This document shows, piece by piece, positions 49,150 through 59,400 of a stretch of 64,000 bases of DNA. Each line of letters starts with the position of its first letter. Positions within the stretch are counted from its first letter, which is position 1. The position numbers were made by a program, and so were the translations under genes. The stretch comes from Acidobacteriota bacterium (GTDB lineage Bacteria > Acidobacteriota > Terriglobia > Acidiferrales > UBA7541): contig JACQDE010000064.1 of assembly GCA_016201285.1 (NCBI GenBank), positions 1 through 64,000 on the forward strand. Direction: 5' to 3'. The notes under the pieces were generated by a model that did not search any database, was not told the origin of the DNA, and saw only the letters and a list, made by a program, of their open reading frames with translations.

Positions 49150-49980
49150 TTGCCCAAACGCCAGCCTTCCGCACCCATTGTCGAATCGCTAGCCGTTGCC
49201 GTTCCGCCGGCCCGCGCCTGGGACGCCCTCATCAGCCCGCGTTTTCTCGGCGACATCATGATGGGCCACGTCGAGCTCGACCCGCGCCCCGGCAAGCCGT
49301 TCGTGTGGAAGTGGGGCGTCTGGGCCGACGCCGCTCCCGGCAAGGGCCGCTTCGAATGGCGCGGCACGGTTCTCGACGTCGTTCCCGGCTCGATGCTGAT
49401 TCTCAGCGGCGGGAGCTCCACTGCCGTGCTCACCGTCAAGGGTGAAGGCGCGTCGTGCCTCATCACCGTCGTCCACCTCAACACCTCGCCCGCGCCCAGC
49501 GAGGATTATCAGTACGGCTGGGCGGATTTTCTGCTCCGCATGAAGACGCTGCTCGAGCCGCATCCCTCCGGCGACGCGCTTTATCTCCGCACGCTCCTTC
49601 GCGCCACTCCTGCGGAGGTCATTCGCGCGTGGCTGAGCCCCGCCGTCATGGCCAGGCTCCTTCCCGGCAAGGTCACGCTGAAGGCCAAAGTCGGCGGCCG
49701 CTTTGAATGGCAGTGGAAGCACCAGAAGGGAGCGCGGAATACGGGTGCATTTCTGGAAATCGCCAGGGGCCACCGCGTCTCGTTCACGTGGGAGGGCGGT
49801 CCGCGGCCGTCCGAAGTGCGCCTCTCCGCCGAGCGCACGCCCTACGGCGCCTTTGTTTCTCTCGAGCACGTCCATCTCCCGCCCGGCGCCTCCCGGCGGG
49901 CCGTCGAGCGCATGTGGGCGCACCTGCTCGAGCGCCTCCGCGTCTATTTTTATTTCGGCAAGAAAATCCGCGTCACTTGA
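49150..49980 (+). CDS. tandem SRPBCC (AHSA1-like) protein
   Basis: A 276-residue protein; TTG 49150 is chosen because a -10 element overlaps the earlier start, but no strong ribosome-binding site is visible. It contains two helix-grip domains. The first (about 10-140) opens ESLAVAVPPARAWDALISPRFLGDI and includes GRFEWRGTVLDVVPGSMLILS. The second (about 145-276) opens LRTLLRATPAEVIRAWLSPAVMARLLPG and includes GRFEWQWKHQKGA. Each resembles AHSA1/polyketide-cyclase-like domains that bind hydrophobic ligands. No catalytic assignment can be made. Confidence 0.7.
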   Translation: MPKRQPSAPIVESLAVAVPPARAWDALISPRFLGDIMMGHVELDPRPGKPFVWKWGVWADAAPGKGRFEWRGTVLDVVPGSMLILSGGSSTAVLTVKGEGASCLITVVHLNTSPAPSEDYQYGWADFLLRMKTLLEPHPSGDALYLRTLLRATPAEVIRAWLSPAVMARLLPGKVTLKAKVGGRFEWQWKHQKGARNTGAFLEIARGHRVSFTWEGGPRPSEVRLSAERTPYGAFVSLEHVHLPPGASRRAVERMWAHLLERLRVYFYFGKKIRVT

Positions 49981-50049
49981 ACCGTGTGCCAGGTCGTTCC
50001 GTGCTTGCGGTGTTTTTCACAAGAACCTATCTGGCTCGGTTGATATCCA

Positions 50050-50104
50050 CGAATTTGAGCCCCGAAGGGGCGGAAGTCTTGTAGCCCAGGGCGCAAGCCC
50101 TGGG
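50050..50104 (+). repeat. composite REP-like element
   Basis: AATTTGAGCCCCGAAGGGGC followed by GTAG-CCCAGGGC-GCAA-GCCCTGGG (50081-50104), the latter a perfect 8-bp stem with a GCAA tetraloop. It lies in the gap 49981-50258, where no gene is seen. Confidence 0.7.
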
Positions 50105-50258
50105 TCAATAGGTCGCACGGATTGCGCGCCTTGCTGCCGCAGCGGTCCGGCTTGACTCCGCTATGCCAACTCGACTACGTTGCTTGGGTTGGTCGCCCGG
50201 AGAAGCCACCTCGCATCATGAACCGGCATCGAATCACGAGCAACCAAGGAGATCTCTC

Positions 50259-51230
50259 TTGAAGAAGCTGTCTTTCGCTCTAGGAATTCTCGCAGTCTTG
50301 TTCGCCTTCAGTTCCGGTGCTGGCGCGCAGGCCATTCCCAATCAGGTGCTGGGCCTTTATCCGCGCGAGGCCGGTGAAATCACCTTCCTTGACGTTCGCT
50401 CGCTGCGAAATTCTCCGAACTACGCCCAGCTCAAGACGCAGGTGCTCCCCGAGCGCTTCCGCCAGCTCGCCGAATGGACGAAATACATCGGTGTGGACTT
50501 CGATACCGAGGTCTATCAGTTGAGCTGGGCCTTCCTGCCCGCGGCGGAAGGCGAGCAGGTGGGCATGGTCGGCATCGCCGAGGGCAACTTCCCCGCTGAT
50601 GAAATTCAGCGCCTGGCGAAGGAGCGCAACCTGCCCTACTACCGTCACGCCGGCTCCCTGGTCCTCAATCTCGGCAAGAACGATCAGGGCCGCGAGTTTG
50701 TTTTTGCCTTTGCCGACCCCAGCACGGCCATCTTCGGCTTCCGCGATACGGCCGAAGGAATTCTCGACCGCCGCGCCTCCGCCGGCGCGAGCCTGCTCGA
50801 CAATCGCCCGCTGATGGACCTGATCCGCGCGCTCAACGGCAAGTCGCCGGTGTGGATCGCCATGGACAGTCAGTTCACTCTGCTCGCCGTCAAGCAGATG
50901 CTGCCGGAAATTTCCCGCGTCCCTGGCTTTGAGACGCTCGCCTCGCGCCTCCAGTCCGCCACCCTCCAGTTCCAGTTGTCCGATGGCTTCCGTGCCGCCG
51001 CCGCGCTGCGCTGCCAGACCGCCGCTGACGCCCTGGTCGTCGCCAAGCTCATGCAGGCCGCCGTCACCTACCAGGCCTTCCGCCTCAACGAATCGAATCT
51101 CGAACTCGCCCGCGTCCTCGGCGACCTTCGCCTCAATCAGCCCGACGATCGCGTCGAGCTCGCGCTCACGATCGCGTCGTCCGACTTGAGTACCCTCCTT
51201 CAAAAGAACAGCCTGGCGCTGAAGTTCTAG
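50259..51230 (+). CDS. exported protein of unknown function
   Basis: A 323-residue protein. TTG 50259 is chosen because AAGGAG lies 8 bases upstream and a signal peptide follows at once (KKLSFALGILAVLFAFSSGAGAQA). The frame is open from 50163 but upstream codons are not signal-like. The mature protein has two similar halves: ITFLDVRSLRNSPNYAQLKTQVLP leads the first, SPVWIAMDSQFTLLAVKQMLP the second. Closing repeats VELALTIASSDLSTLLQKN are amphipathic. I do not recognise a characterised family. Confidence 0.65.
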   Translation: MKKLSFALGILAVLFAFSSGAGAQAIPNQVLGLYPREAGEITFLDVRSLRNSPNYAQLKTQVLPERFRQLAEWTKYIGVDFDTEVYQLSWAFLPAAEGEQVGMVGIAEGNFPADEIQRLAKERNLPYYRHAGSLVLNLGKNDQGREFVFAFADPSTAIFGFRDTAEGILDRRASAGASLLDNRPLMDLIRALNGKSPVWIAMDSQFTLLAVKQMLPEISRVPGFETLASRLQSATLQFQLSDGFRAAAALRCQTAADALVVAKLMQAAVTYQAFRLNESNLELARVLGDLRLNQPDDRVELALTIASSDLSTLLQKNSLALKF

Positions 51231-51249
51231 CTCCTCCGCAACTCTTGAC

Positions 51250-51294
51250 CAAAAACAAAAAGGCCCTGGCGACTTCTTCAATCGCCAGGGCCTT
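51250..51294 (-). terminator. terminator of the giant lipoprotein gene
   Basis: A 13-bp perfect stem (AAGGCCCTGGCGA, 51260-51272, with 51282-51294). On the minus strand it runs into TTTTTGTTTTTGG. It may also act on the convergent gene. Confidence 0.85.
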
Positions 51295-51308
51295 CGAACA
51301 GTTGTAAT

Positions 51309-51331
51309 GCCGGCCTGAAGGCCGGCGCTAC
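51309..51331 (-). repeat. REP-like hairpin with GTAG foot
   Basis: GCCGGCC-TGAA-GGCCGGC, a 7-bp perfect stem; on the minus strand it is preceded by GTAGC. Confidence 0.65.
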
Positions 51332-51335
51332 GCCG

Positions 51336-54300
51336 CTACCGCGGCACAGGGATGTGACCGATTCCCTGCGGACCCGACAGCGCCGTCAAGGCAATCGGCG
51401 AGGCGGCGTTCGCCCCGAACGGTGTGACCGTTTCGTTGTTGTGGATCGCCACGTTGTTCAGCCCTGATTGCGCAATGTACACGCGCACACCGGTAGTCGG
51501 TAGGAACAGCGCGTCGATCGGCGGAATCGTGATCCCGAACGGCGCGGAGGCGCCCGCCAGGGCCACGGGGGAGCCAGCCATTAACGCCGGCGTTACGAGC
51601 GTGTCGTCAATCACCGAAAACTGGTTCGTGCCGTTCAAGGTGACGTACACGCGCGCGCCGTCGGGCGTGATCGCGAACGCTTCCGGTGCGCTCAAGGCGC
51701 CCGTGGAGATCGGACCGGCCACCACCGTTGTGTTGTCGGCGGCGTCGAGCACGATTACGTCGTTTGAGCCTGTCCCGGCGATGTACACCCGGTTCCCGTC
51801 GGCGCTGATGGCGACGCCGTGCGGTGTGGTCACGCCCGCCGTGAACGGCGAGCCGAAGATCTCGACCACGGAAATCGCATCGAGCACCACGAACTGGTCG
51901 TTACCCACGTCGGTGACGTACACCAGCGAGTCGTCCGGCGTAATCGCCACGCCGTAGAAGCTGGCGGTGAGGGGCGTGCCGAATGGGCCCGAGCTGACGA
52001 AGGTGTCCGTCGCCGCGTCAATCACGGCAATTTCGCCGTTCGAGCAAGCTACGAACGCGGTGGGCAATCCGCCCGGAAGCCCGATGGCGATCCCGCGCGG
52101 GCCGGTGCACGTCCCCAATCCGATGGTCGTCACGGCGCCGTTGATCGTGTCAACCACCTTGACATTGTTCGTGCCGTTCAGCGTGACGTAGACTTTCCGC
52201 CCGTTCGGCGTAGCCGCCACTCCCATCGGGTTGCTGAGCGCGCCCAACGCGATGCTCGAATCGAACAGGTTCGTCGTCGTGTTGATCACTTCCAGGGTAT
52301 CGGTCCCGGGGGAAGCCGCCGCGGCGTAGGTGCCCAGCACGTTCACAATATAGGACGCGCCCGGCAGCGCTGCGCCCGAGGGTGTCGTCGTGTTCGCCGT
52401 GTCAAATACGCACACGTTGAATGTGTAGTCCGTCACGAGCGGGCTCTCCGTTGTCGGGATGCCGGAAATCAGGCCGGTCGCTGCGCCCAGCGTCAAGCCC
52501 GGCGGTATCGTGCCTGTCGGCGCGAATCCGCCCGTGCAGGCCCCGCCCGTGCTTCCCGGCGGCACCCATGTATTTCCGCCCAAGCCGCCCGTTGTCAGCA
52601 CGGTCTCGCCCGGCCCGGTCGGCACGTAGGTGTAGTCTACCAGCCCGTTCCGCAGCGACGCCGTAGTAATGGTCAGTGCGAGGTTCACTGTGAACGTGCG
52701 CGTGAGGGTCACGCCGGTCGCATCCGCCGGCGTGGTCAGGTTGCTGCCGTCGGTCACCAACACATTGAAGGACGCCGGCGCCACCGCCGTCACGGCTGCG
52801 CTGTCGCACACCACCGTCGTCGCGCCCGAGACGCAGGTGATGCCCGCGCCCGGCGCCCCCACTGTAAACGTGTAGATCGCAAGCCCACCGCTAGCGGTGT
52901 ATGTAGGCGAGAGCAATCCCGCCGGGATTCCGTACGCCCGCCCGATCACAGCCGTCGTGGTTGGCGAGGTCGGATCCGGCGACACCGTCATCGAAACCAC
53001 CGGATTTACGGTGTACGTCTTTGCCAGACCGATCGAGCCGGCAGACGTCGTTGCGTTGCCCGTGTCAGTCACCGTCACGGTCAGCGCGCCCGTCGTTCCC
53101 GTCACGCCGACGCCGCCGCTGTTGCACGTCAGCGTGGTCGCGGTGGTCACTTGCGTCCCGCAGATATTCGAGTTCACCAGCAGCGTGCCCGAGCGAACAA
53201 ACGAGTATCCCGGCAATCCGCCCGTGACCTCATAGACCACCGGCGCTTCCGGCGCCGCGCCGTAGGTTCGTCCCACCACGGCCTGCGCGTTGGCGTTGGC
53301 CGGGTCAGGCGAGCCCGCTTGCAGCGCAATGGCCAGCGCCGCCGCGATGGTGTTGCTGTAGTTGTTGTATCCCGCCGTATCCGCATTGGTGGAGCCTGCC
53401 GGCGTCGTCGAGTTGCCTGCGTCGCCGAAGGTCATCACCAGCGTGCGGCTGGCACCCGCTGGAGCGGTCACTACGCCGCCGCCCGCCGAGCTGTTGCACG
53501 TCACCGTCACGCTCGCCCCCACCTGTGCGGTCGCTGGGCTGCAAACGATGTTGTTCGCGGAAAGTGTACCGGTCTGCGTGCCGGTAAGACCGAAACCGGC
53601 AGCGTTGCCCAGACCGCCCGAGGCGGTGAAGACCAGGTTCGCCAGCGGCGTCCCATAGGTTCGTCCCACAACGCCATCGGGGATCACACCGTTCGGCGCC
53701 AGACCTGTCGGCGCCGGAGCCAAACCGAACGTGATGGCCGGCCAAATTGTAAAGGTGTAGGTGAGGGCCCCTGTGGAGGCGCCGGGGGTGGCGCTGTTGG
53801 CGGTGTCGGACACGGTGATGAGCAGGTCCGCGGCCGTTCCCACCGTGCTCTTCGTCACTCCGGCGGCACTGCTGCACGTGACCGTCGAGGCCCCAACCGG
53901 GCAGGTGATGTTCGTATCCGTAAGAAGTGAACTTCCCGCGGTTGAAATCGTCCGCGTGGACAGGCCGCCGGATATCTGATAGACCACGGGCGATTGCGGC
54001 AAGACCCCGTAAGTCCGGCCAATGACAGCATGCCCTGCGGGCGTGGTCGGGTCTGGCGAACCCACACCGAGAACCACATTGAAGGCCGCATTCACCGTGA
54101 GGTCGCGCGAAACCGCCGCCGGTTGCGTCGCGGAAGTCACCGCGTTCGGCGTGGTCACGTTCGCCGTGTCATTCGCGTTGACGAGGATGCCGTTATAGGC
54201 CCCCGCCGCGCCGCTCACGCTCGCCGCCACCGTCGTATCGCACGTAAACGTAGCGCCTGATGTCGCGCATGCAATTCCCGTCGGGAACGACGTGCCGCTA

Positions 54301-56072
54301 ATGGCGAACGAATAGCCGCCCAGTCCGTTCTGCGCCGTGTACACCAGCGGCGAGAAGCCCACGCCCGTCCCCCACGACCGCCCGTTCACTGCGTCCGGCA
54401 GCGGGTTCACATAGCTGACCGAGAGGAAGTTCAGCGCAGGCTGCACGGTCAATGACCGAGTCAGCGTAACTGTCGCCGGAACGCTCACGGAGCCCGGCAC
54501 CGCCGCGTTCCCCGCATCATCCACGGTTACCGGAATGCTCGGGTAGGAGCCTGCCGTGCCCGTAATCGCCGCGCTCGAACAGGTAAACGTCGTTGCCGCG
54601 GCTACGCACGCCATCGGCGTTGGAAACGCCGAAGCCGGCCCGCCGGAGCTGGCCGGCGTACCGAAGGTATAAGCCCCCACGCCGTTCGATGCCGTATAGA
54701 TCACCGATGTGAAGCCCGCGCCGCCGTAGGTCCGTAAGACCACCGCATCCGGCAGCGGGTCGGCCAGGTTCCCCGCCAAGCTGAGCAGCGCATTGATCGT
54801 CAGATTTGTGCCCACCGTGGGCGCCGTGCTGGAGGCAACGGCTGCGGGAACGGCTGCGTTGCCGGTATCGTCCACTCGGAGCGTAAATGCCGTTGGCCCG
54901 CCGGCCGCGCCGGCGGCCGCTGCTGTGACTGTCACACTCGTCGCTGTCGCGATCGTTGTCGGCGCCGCGCAATTCGTGCTCACGGCCACCGGCCCCGTCG
55001 CAAACCCGCCCGGCAAACCGCCCGCTGAGATACACCAGCCGTAGTTGCCCGTCGTGGTCAATCCGCCCGCGCCAGTGTACGTCGGTGCGCCCGCCGCCTG
55101 CGCCCCTGTTCCATAATTGCGGCCCTGCACGGCATTCAGCAGCGCCACTGTCGGCGTCGCATTCGTGGACTGCGCCAGCGCCAGTGTCAGAGCAGGATTC
55201 ACCGTCAGGGCCAGCGGCGTCGCCGTATTGTTTACCGTGCCCGCGGGTACAACGGTTCCGCCGAGAATCGGATCGGTAATAGGCGTGTCCGTAACCGCAA
55301 CCGAGACGCTATACGCTCCCGCGGCGCCCAGGTTCGTCGTGCCAGAACTGAGCGGACAATCCTGGCCCGCAGCTGTTGGCGCGTTAGGCGCCGGCGTCAG
55401 GTTGAAGCCCGGATTGCCGACGATGGTGAAAGCGCATCCGGCCGCTACGATTGGCCCGTTCCCGGTCGGCACACCAGTCACCACTTTACCGACGTCCGTT
55501 TGCACCAGTTGTGGCGTCTTCCCCACTGCCGGTGTAGTGTCACCGTAGCTTCGCCCGCTCACGCCATTCAGAAACGCTGTCGTCGTCAGGATCTGAAACT
55601 CCGGCCGCACCGTGAACGTAAACGACTGCGCCGCCGTGTTCGTAGGCACCGCCGAGTCGCTGGCACGCACGGTAAACGTAACCGCTCCGGGCGCGACGCT
55701 CGTCGCAACTGTTCCTGTGATTCGGCAGCGGGCCGCGTTTCCCGGATCCACGCCGACGCTCAACCCGGTCGGCAAAGCGCCCACGATGATATTGCAACTC
55801 GTCAGCGTTCCGGTTCCCCCCAGGGTGGGGATGAAAATCAAGTACGTACGCCCCTTGACGGCGTCCACCAGCGTCGTGCGCGTGATGCTCAGCGATCCGC
55901 CGCCGGGCGGGATCGGTAATCCACCGGGCAGCCCCAGCGAATTAAGCGCGCACCCACCCAGCCCCAGAGCCAGGACCAAAACCGGAATGAGACTCGCCCA
56001 CTGGTTTCTGCGGTGGCTCCGAGAGGCATGTACACTCATCGTCTGATTAGCTGGAACAGGATTCGAAGACAT
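51336..56072 (-). CDS. giant surface lipoprotein with Ig-like repeats and a YVTN beta-propeller
   Basis: A 1578-residue protein; AGGAGAG 7 bases before ATG 56072 supports the start. The signal ends in a lipobox LGLGGC (Cys41). Residues 60-1240 hold about ten units of 100-120 residues, each opening with a GRTYG-like motif (GRSYG, GRNYG, GRSWG, GRTYG, GRAYG) and continuing LVYTASGGLG and TFTCSSA, as in putative Ig (He_PIG-like) domains. Residues 1247-1578 are 40-residue YVTN-type propeller blades (NGRKVYVTLNGTNNVKVVD, DDSLVYVTDVGNDQFVVLD, DGNRVYIAGTGSNDVIVLD). Likely an outer-surface adhesin or scaffold. Composition (Ala/Thr/Gly/Val) is typical of such proteins. Confidence 0.8.
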   Translation of the reverse strand: MSSNPVPANQTMSVHASRSHRRNQWASLIPVLVLALGLGGCALNSLGLPGGLPIPPGGGSLSITRTTLVDAVKGRTYLIFIPTLGGTGTLTSCNIIVGALPTGLSVGVDPGNAARCRITGTVATSVAPGAVTFTVRASDSAVPTNTAAQSFTFTVRPEFQILTTTAFLNGVSGRSYGDTTPAVGKTPQLVQTDVGKVVTGVPTGNGPIVAAGCAFTIVGNPGFNLTPAPNAPTAAGQDCPLSSGTTNLGAAGAYSVSVAVTDTPITDPILGGTVVPAGTVNNTATPLALTVNPALTLALAQSTNATPTVALLNAVQGRNYGTGAQAAGAPTYTGAGGLTTTGNYGWCISAGGLPGGFATGPVAVSTNCAAPTTIATATSVTVTAAAAGAAGGPTAFTLRVDDTGNAAVPAAVASSTAPTVGTNLTINALLSLAGNLADPLPDAVVLRTYGGAGFTSVIYTASNGVGAYTFGTPASSGGPASAFPTPMACVAAATTFTCSSAAITGTAGSYPSIPVTVDDAGNAAVPGSVSVPATVTLTRSLTVQPALNFLSVSYVNPLPDAVNGRSWGTGVGFSPLVYTAQNGLGGYSFAISGTSFPTGIACATSGATFTCDTTVAASVSGAAGAYNGILVNANDTANVTTPNAVTSATQPAAVSRDLTVNAAFNVVLGVGSPDPTTPAGHAVIGRTYGVLPQSPVVYQISGGLSTRTISTAGSSLLTDTNITCPVGASTVTCSSAAGVTKSTVGTAADLLITVSDTANSATPGASTGALTYTFTIWPAITFGLAPAPTGLAPNGVIPDGVVGRTYGTPLANLVFTASGGLGNAAGFGLTGTQTGTLSANNIVCSPATAQVGASVTVTCNSSAGGGVVTAPAGASRTLVMTFGDAGNSTTPAGSTNADTAGYNNYSNTIAAALAIALQAGSPDPANANAQAVVGRTYGAAPEAPVVYEVTGGLPGYSFVRSGTLLVNSNICGTQVTTATTLTCNSGGVGVTGTTGALTVTVTDTGNATTSAGSIGLAKTYTVNPVVSMTVSPDPTSPTTTAVIGRAYGIPAGLLSPTYTASGGLAIYTFTVGAPGAGITCVSGATTVVCDSAAVTAVAPASFNVLVTDGSNLTTPADATGVTLTRTFTVNLALTITTASLRNGLVDYTYVPTGPGETVLTTGGLGGNTWVPPGSTGGACTGGFAPTGTIPPGLTLGAATGLISGIPTTESPLVTDYTFNVCVFDTANTTTPSGAALPGASYIVNVLGTYAAAASPGTDTLEVINTTTNLFDSSIALGALSNPMGVAATPNGRKVYVTLNGTNNVKVVDTINGAVTTIGLGTCTGPRGIAIGLPGGLPTAFVACSNGEIAVIDAATDTFVSSGPFGTPLTASFYGVAITPDDSLVYVTDVGNDQFVVLDAISVVEIFGSPFTAGVTTPHGVAISADGNRVYIAGTGSNDVIVLDAADNTTVVAGPISTGALSAPEAFAITPDGARVYVTLNGTNQFSVIDDTLVTPALMAGSPVALAGASAPFGITIPPIDALFLPTTGVRVYIAQSGLNNVAIHNNETVTPFGANAASPIALTALSGPQGIGHIPVPR

Positions 56073-56411
56073 CGTCGGACTCTCCTGCTATCGCGTATCG
56101 GCGTGAAAACCGGGCCCCAGGGAAAAAAGACTCGCGGGCGCAAGCTACTATTTTGCTTCCCCCAAAGTCAAGAACAAACTCTTTCTTACGCCTCTTAATC
56201 CAAACCACTTACTCGCACTGAACATCTTTTCGTCCATCCCAATAAGTCCTTGACTTTGCTTCCTTAATTTTGCAGAGTAGCCCCACTTGTGTTCGGACCC
56301 TGCCTGCGGGGAAGTCGCGGCAGTGTCAAACACGAGTTTCGGCTCTGGTTGCTTGAATGGTGCTGTTTGCAATAGCTTCCCCTAATGAAACTCATGAGAG
56401 GAGTTAAACCC
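56073..56411. other. divergent gap, AT-richer than neighbours
   Basis: About 340 bases between the giant lipoprotein and the TonB receptor, expected to hold both promoters. The composition is less GC-rich, with CTTAATCCAAACC and TTCCTTAATTTTGC. I could not fix a promoter. A 74-codon minus-strand frame here (56148-56372) has no supporting signal. Confidence 0.4.
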
Positions 56412-59400
56412 ATGCACGGGCGACTCGGGCGTTTCGGGTGGTCTGGTTTGGTCCTTCTCGCGCTTCTGGCTGGCGCTGTCTCCCTCTCGGCTCAGACGAT
56501 TAGCGGCGTGATTGCCGGACAGGTGCGCGACGTCCAGGGCAAGGGGATTGGTGCGGTCAGCATCAACGTCCGCAACCCTGCGACCGGCCGCAGCTACGTC
56601 ACCAGCACGGACTCTGAGGGCTATTACCGCATCCCGGAGATTCCCCCGGGCGAATACGAAGTTCTTGCCGAAAACGCCGGTTACCAGTCCGTCAAGCACA
56701 CTCCCGTGCTGGTCAGCGTCAACCGCGTCACGGTTGAGGATTTCCAGCTCAAGCTCGCTGCCGAAGCGGTCACCATTGAGGTCAAAGCCTCCACGTCGCC
56801 GATGACCGACACCACCGGCCCGACCATTGCCTCGTCTTTCCCCGAGCGCCAGGTCCGTGAGTTGCCCATTCTCACCCGCGACGTGAACAACCTCGGCTTG
56901 ATCGCTCCCGGCGTTTTGAGTGTCCGCACCTTCAGCTTCGGCAGCACGCTCGTGCCTTTTTCCTCGAATGGTTCCCGCGGCCGCGATAACAATTTCATCA
57001 TCGACAGCGTGGACAACAACGAGCCTCTTTTCGGCGGCGCCGCCACCCAGTTCACCAACACCGACATTTTCGTCGAGTACACCATCCTTACCAACCAGCT
57101 CAAGGCCGAGTTCGGCCGCAATAGCGGCGCGACGGTCAACGTCATCACTCGCAGCGGTTCCAACCGTATGGGCGGCACTCTCTTCTGGTACGGCCAGTAC
57201 GACCGTTTCAATGCCCTCAGTAAGGTCGAGGACGTCGCTCTGCTGAAAAAGCCCGCCCGCTATTACGAAAATCAGATCGGCGCCACTCTCGGCGGACCCA
57301 TCGTCAAAGAAAAGACGTTTTACTTTATTTCCTACCAGTGGGATCGCGCGCGCAACAATTTGACCAATGTTTTCCCGGTCATTGGCACCTATCCGACCGC
57401 CGCGGGCCTGACCACTCTGCGCGGCTTGCCGCAGACGAACGCCCTGCTGGCGTTGCTGGCTGTTCCTTCGGTCACGGCGGTTCCCGGCCAGGCGGCCCCG
57501 TGCTTCGCTCAGTTGCCTCCCGCGCCCGCCACGGGGTTCAATCTCCTCAATCCCTGCCGCAATCCGACGAACGCTCTGGTCGGCGCCACCAACGTCGCCT
57601 TTGCTCCGTTCTTGGTGCGAGACGGCAATACGTTCGACGTTCGCGATCACCAGTGGTCCGCGCGGCTCGATCATCGCCTCAGTAACTCCAGCGACCTCTA
57701 CGGCCGCTACCTGTTCGACGAGATTCGCGCCCCGCGGTTCCCGCTGGCGCCCGCCGGCGATAGCGCCATTTCCGACCTCGGCCTTTTCCCGGACTATCGT
57801 CTCGTCACCCGCCAGCGCAGCCAGAGCCTGCTCGTGAACCACCGCTATTACTGGCAGCGCGCCCTGAACGAATTCCGTTTCTCGTTCAGCCGTATTTCCA
57901 CCGGCACGGGAATGTTCCAGATGCCCGCTCGCACCATTCGCACGCAGGCTGCCGCTACGGTCACCGACAACTTCGGCGGCTTCGGCGTCTTCCAGCCACT
58001 GTTCAGTTCCGCTGGGACCCGCTTTACTCTTGGCCGCGACACCGGTCCCAGCCAGTTCGACACCAATATTTTCCAGTTGCAGGAGAACTATTCCTACCAT
58101 CGCGGCAATCACAGCCTGAAGTTCGGGGTGAACTTTGTCCGCATTTTCAGCGACATTGACAGCGTGCCTTCCAACCTCGGCCATTATTTCTTCGGCCGCG
58201 GCGGCTCCCCCGGCCTGAACGCGTTTGCCACCGAGCCAACCGCGGGGGCCACCAGGGCCCTGTTCGTCTTCCAGCGCTTGCCCAACCTCATCAGCGATCC
58301 CAACACCGGCTTGATTACCGGCCAGGGCAGCGCCACTCTCAAGCTGCGCGAGTTCGACCAGTTCTATTTCTTCCAGGACGACTGGCGGGTCTCCAAGAAC
58401 TTCACCCTCAGCCTTGGCATCCGCTATGAGAACTTCGGTCAACCTATTAACCGCGTCTCCAAGCTGAACCATCGCGCGCCATTTGTCCGCCGCGACAACA
58501 ACAACTTTGCGCCTCGCCTCGGCTTCGCCTGGTCGCCCTGGTCCCACACCGTCTTCCGCGGCGGCTACGCCCTGATGTACAACCCCATGGTGCTGAATAT
58601 CCCGCTGCTCATCTGGCAGAGCGGGCCCGTGTCGCCTTTCTTCGTCGCCAGCACCGTCGGCGGCTTGACGCAGCTCTCCCCCAGCGGCACGTTCCCCAAT
58701 CAGCCGTTCGTGCCCGCCAACCTGAACGTCAACGTCACCGGCTGCAGCACCACTCTGCAGCAGGCCTTTGCCGGCACCGTCCCCCTGATCAACTGTGCGG
58801 CTCAGGACACCGTTGATACCAGGCTGGTAAACCCCTACGTTCACAATTTCTCCTTCGGCCTCCAACAGGAACTCTCCTCCAATATGTTGTTTGAGATCGG
58901 GTACGTCGGCAGCAAGGGCTCCAAGCTCTTCCAGCGCACCGACGAAAACCCCTACAACGGCTGGAACACCGCCTGCACGGCTATCATCGGGCCCAGCTCC
59001 CTCTGCATCAACAACCGCGTCCTCCCCGGCAACTCCCGCGGTGCCATCACCAAGGTCGGCAATGGCGGCAGGTCCATCTACCATTCGCTCCAGACAAACC
59101 TGACGCGACGCATGGCCCCGATGAAAAACCTGGGGGATGTCGGCTTTACCATCGCCTACACCTGGGGACACAATATCGACAACACCAGCGAGATCTTTGG
59201 CCCCGGCGTCCGCAATCTGCGCACCGACATCGTTTCCACCTTCCTCGCCTCTCCCACTGGCCTCGAGCCTGCGGAAGCCATCTCACCCTTCGCGCAGAAC
59301 CCCGGCAACCTCTTGGGCGACCGTGCCAGCTCTTCCTTCGACCGCCGCCACCGTTTCGTCAGCAGCTACCTGTGGTCCCTCGGCAATTCGGGGCACTTCC

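Noticed and set aside
56382-59171. 929-codon open frame on the minus strand, opposite the TonB receptor
   Set aside because: A long antisense frame produced by high GC and codon bias. It has no family-like motifs, and the opposite strand encodes a complete receptor.
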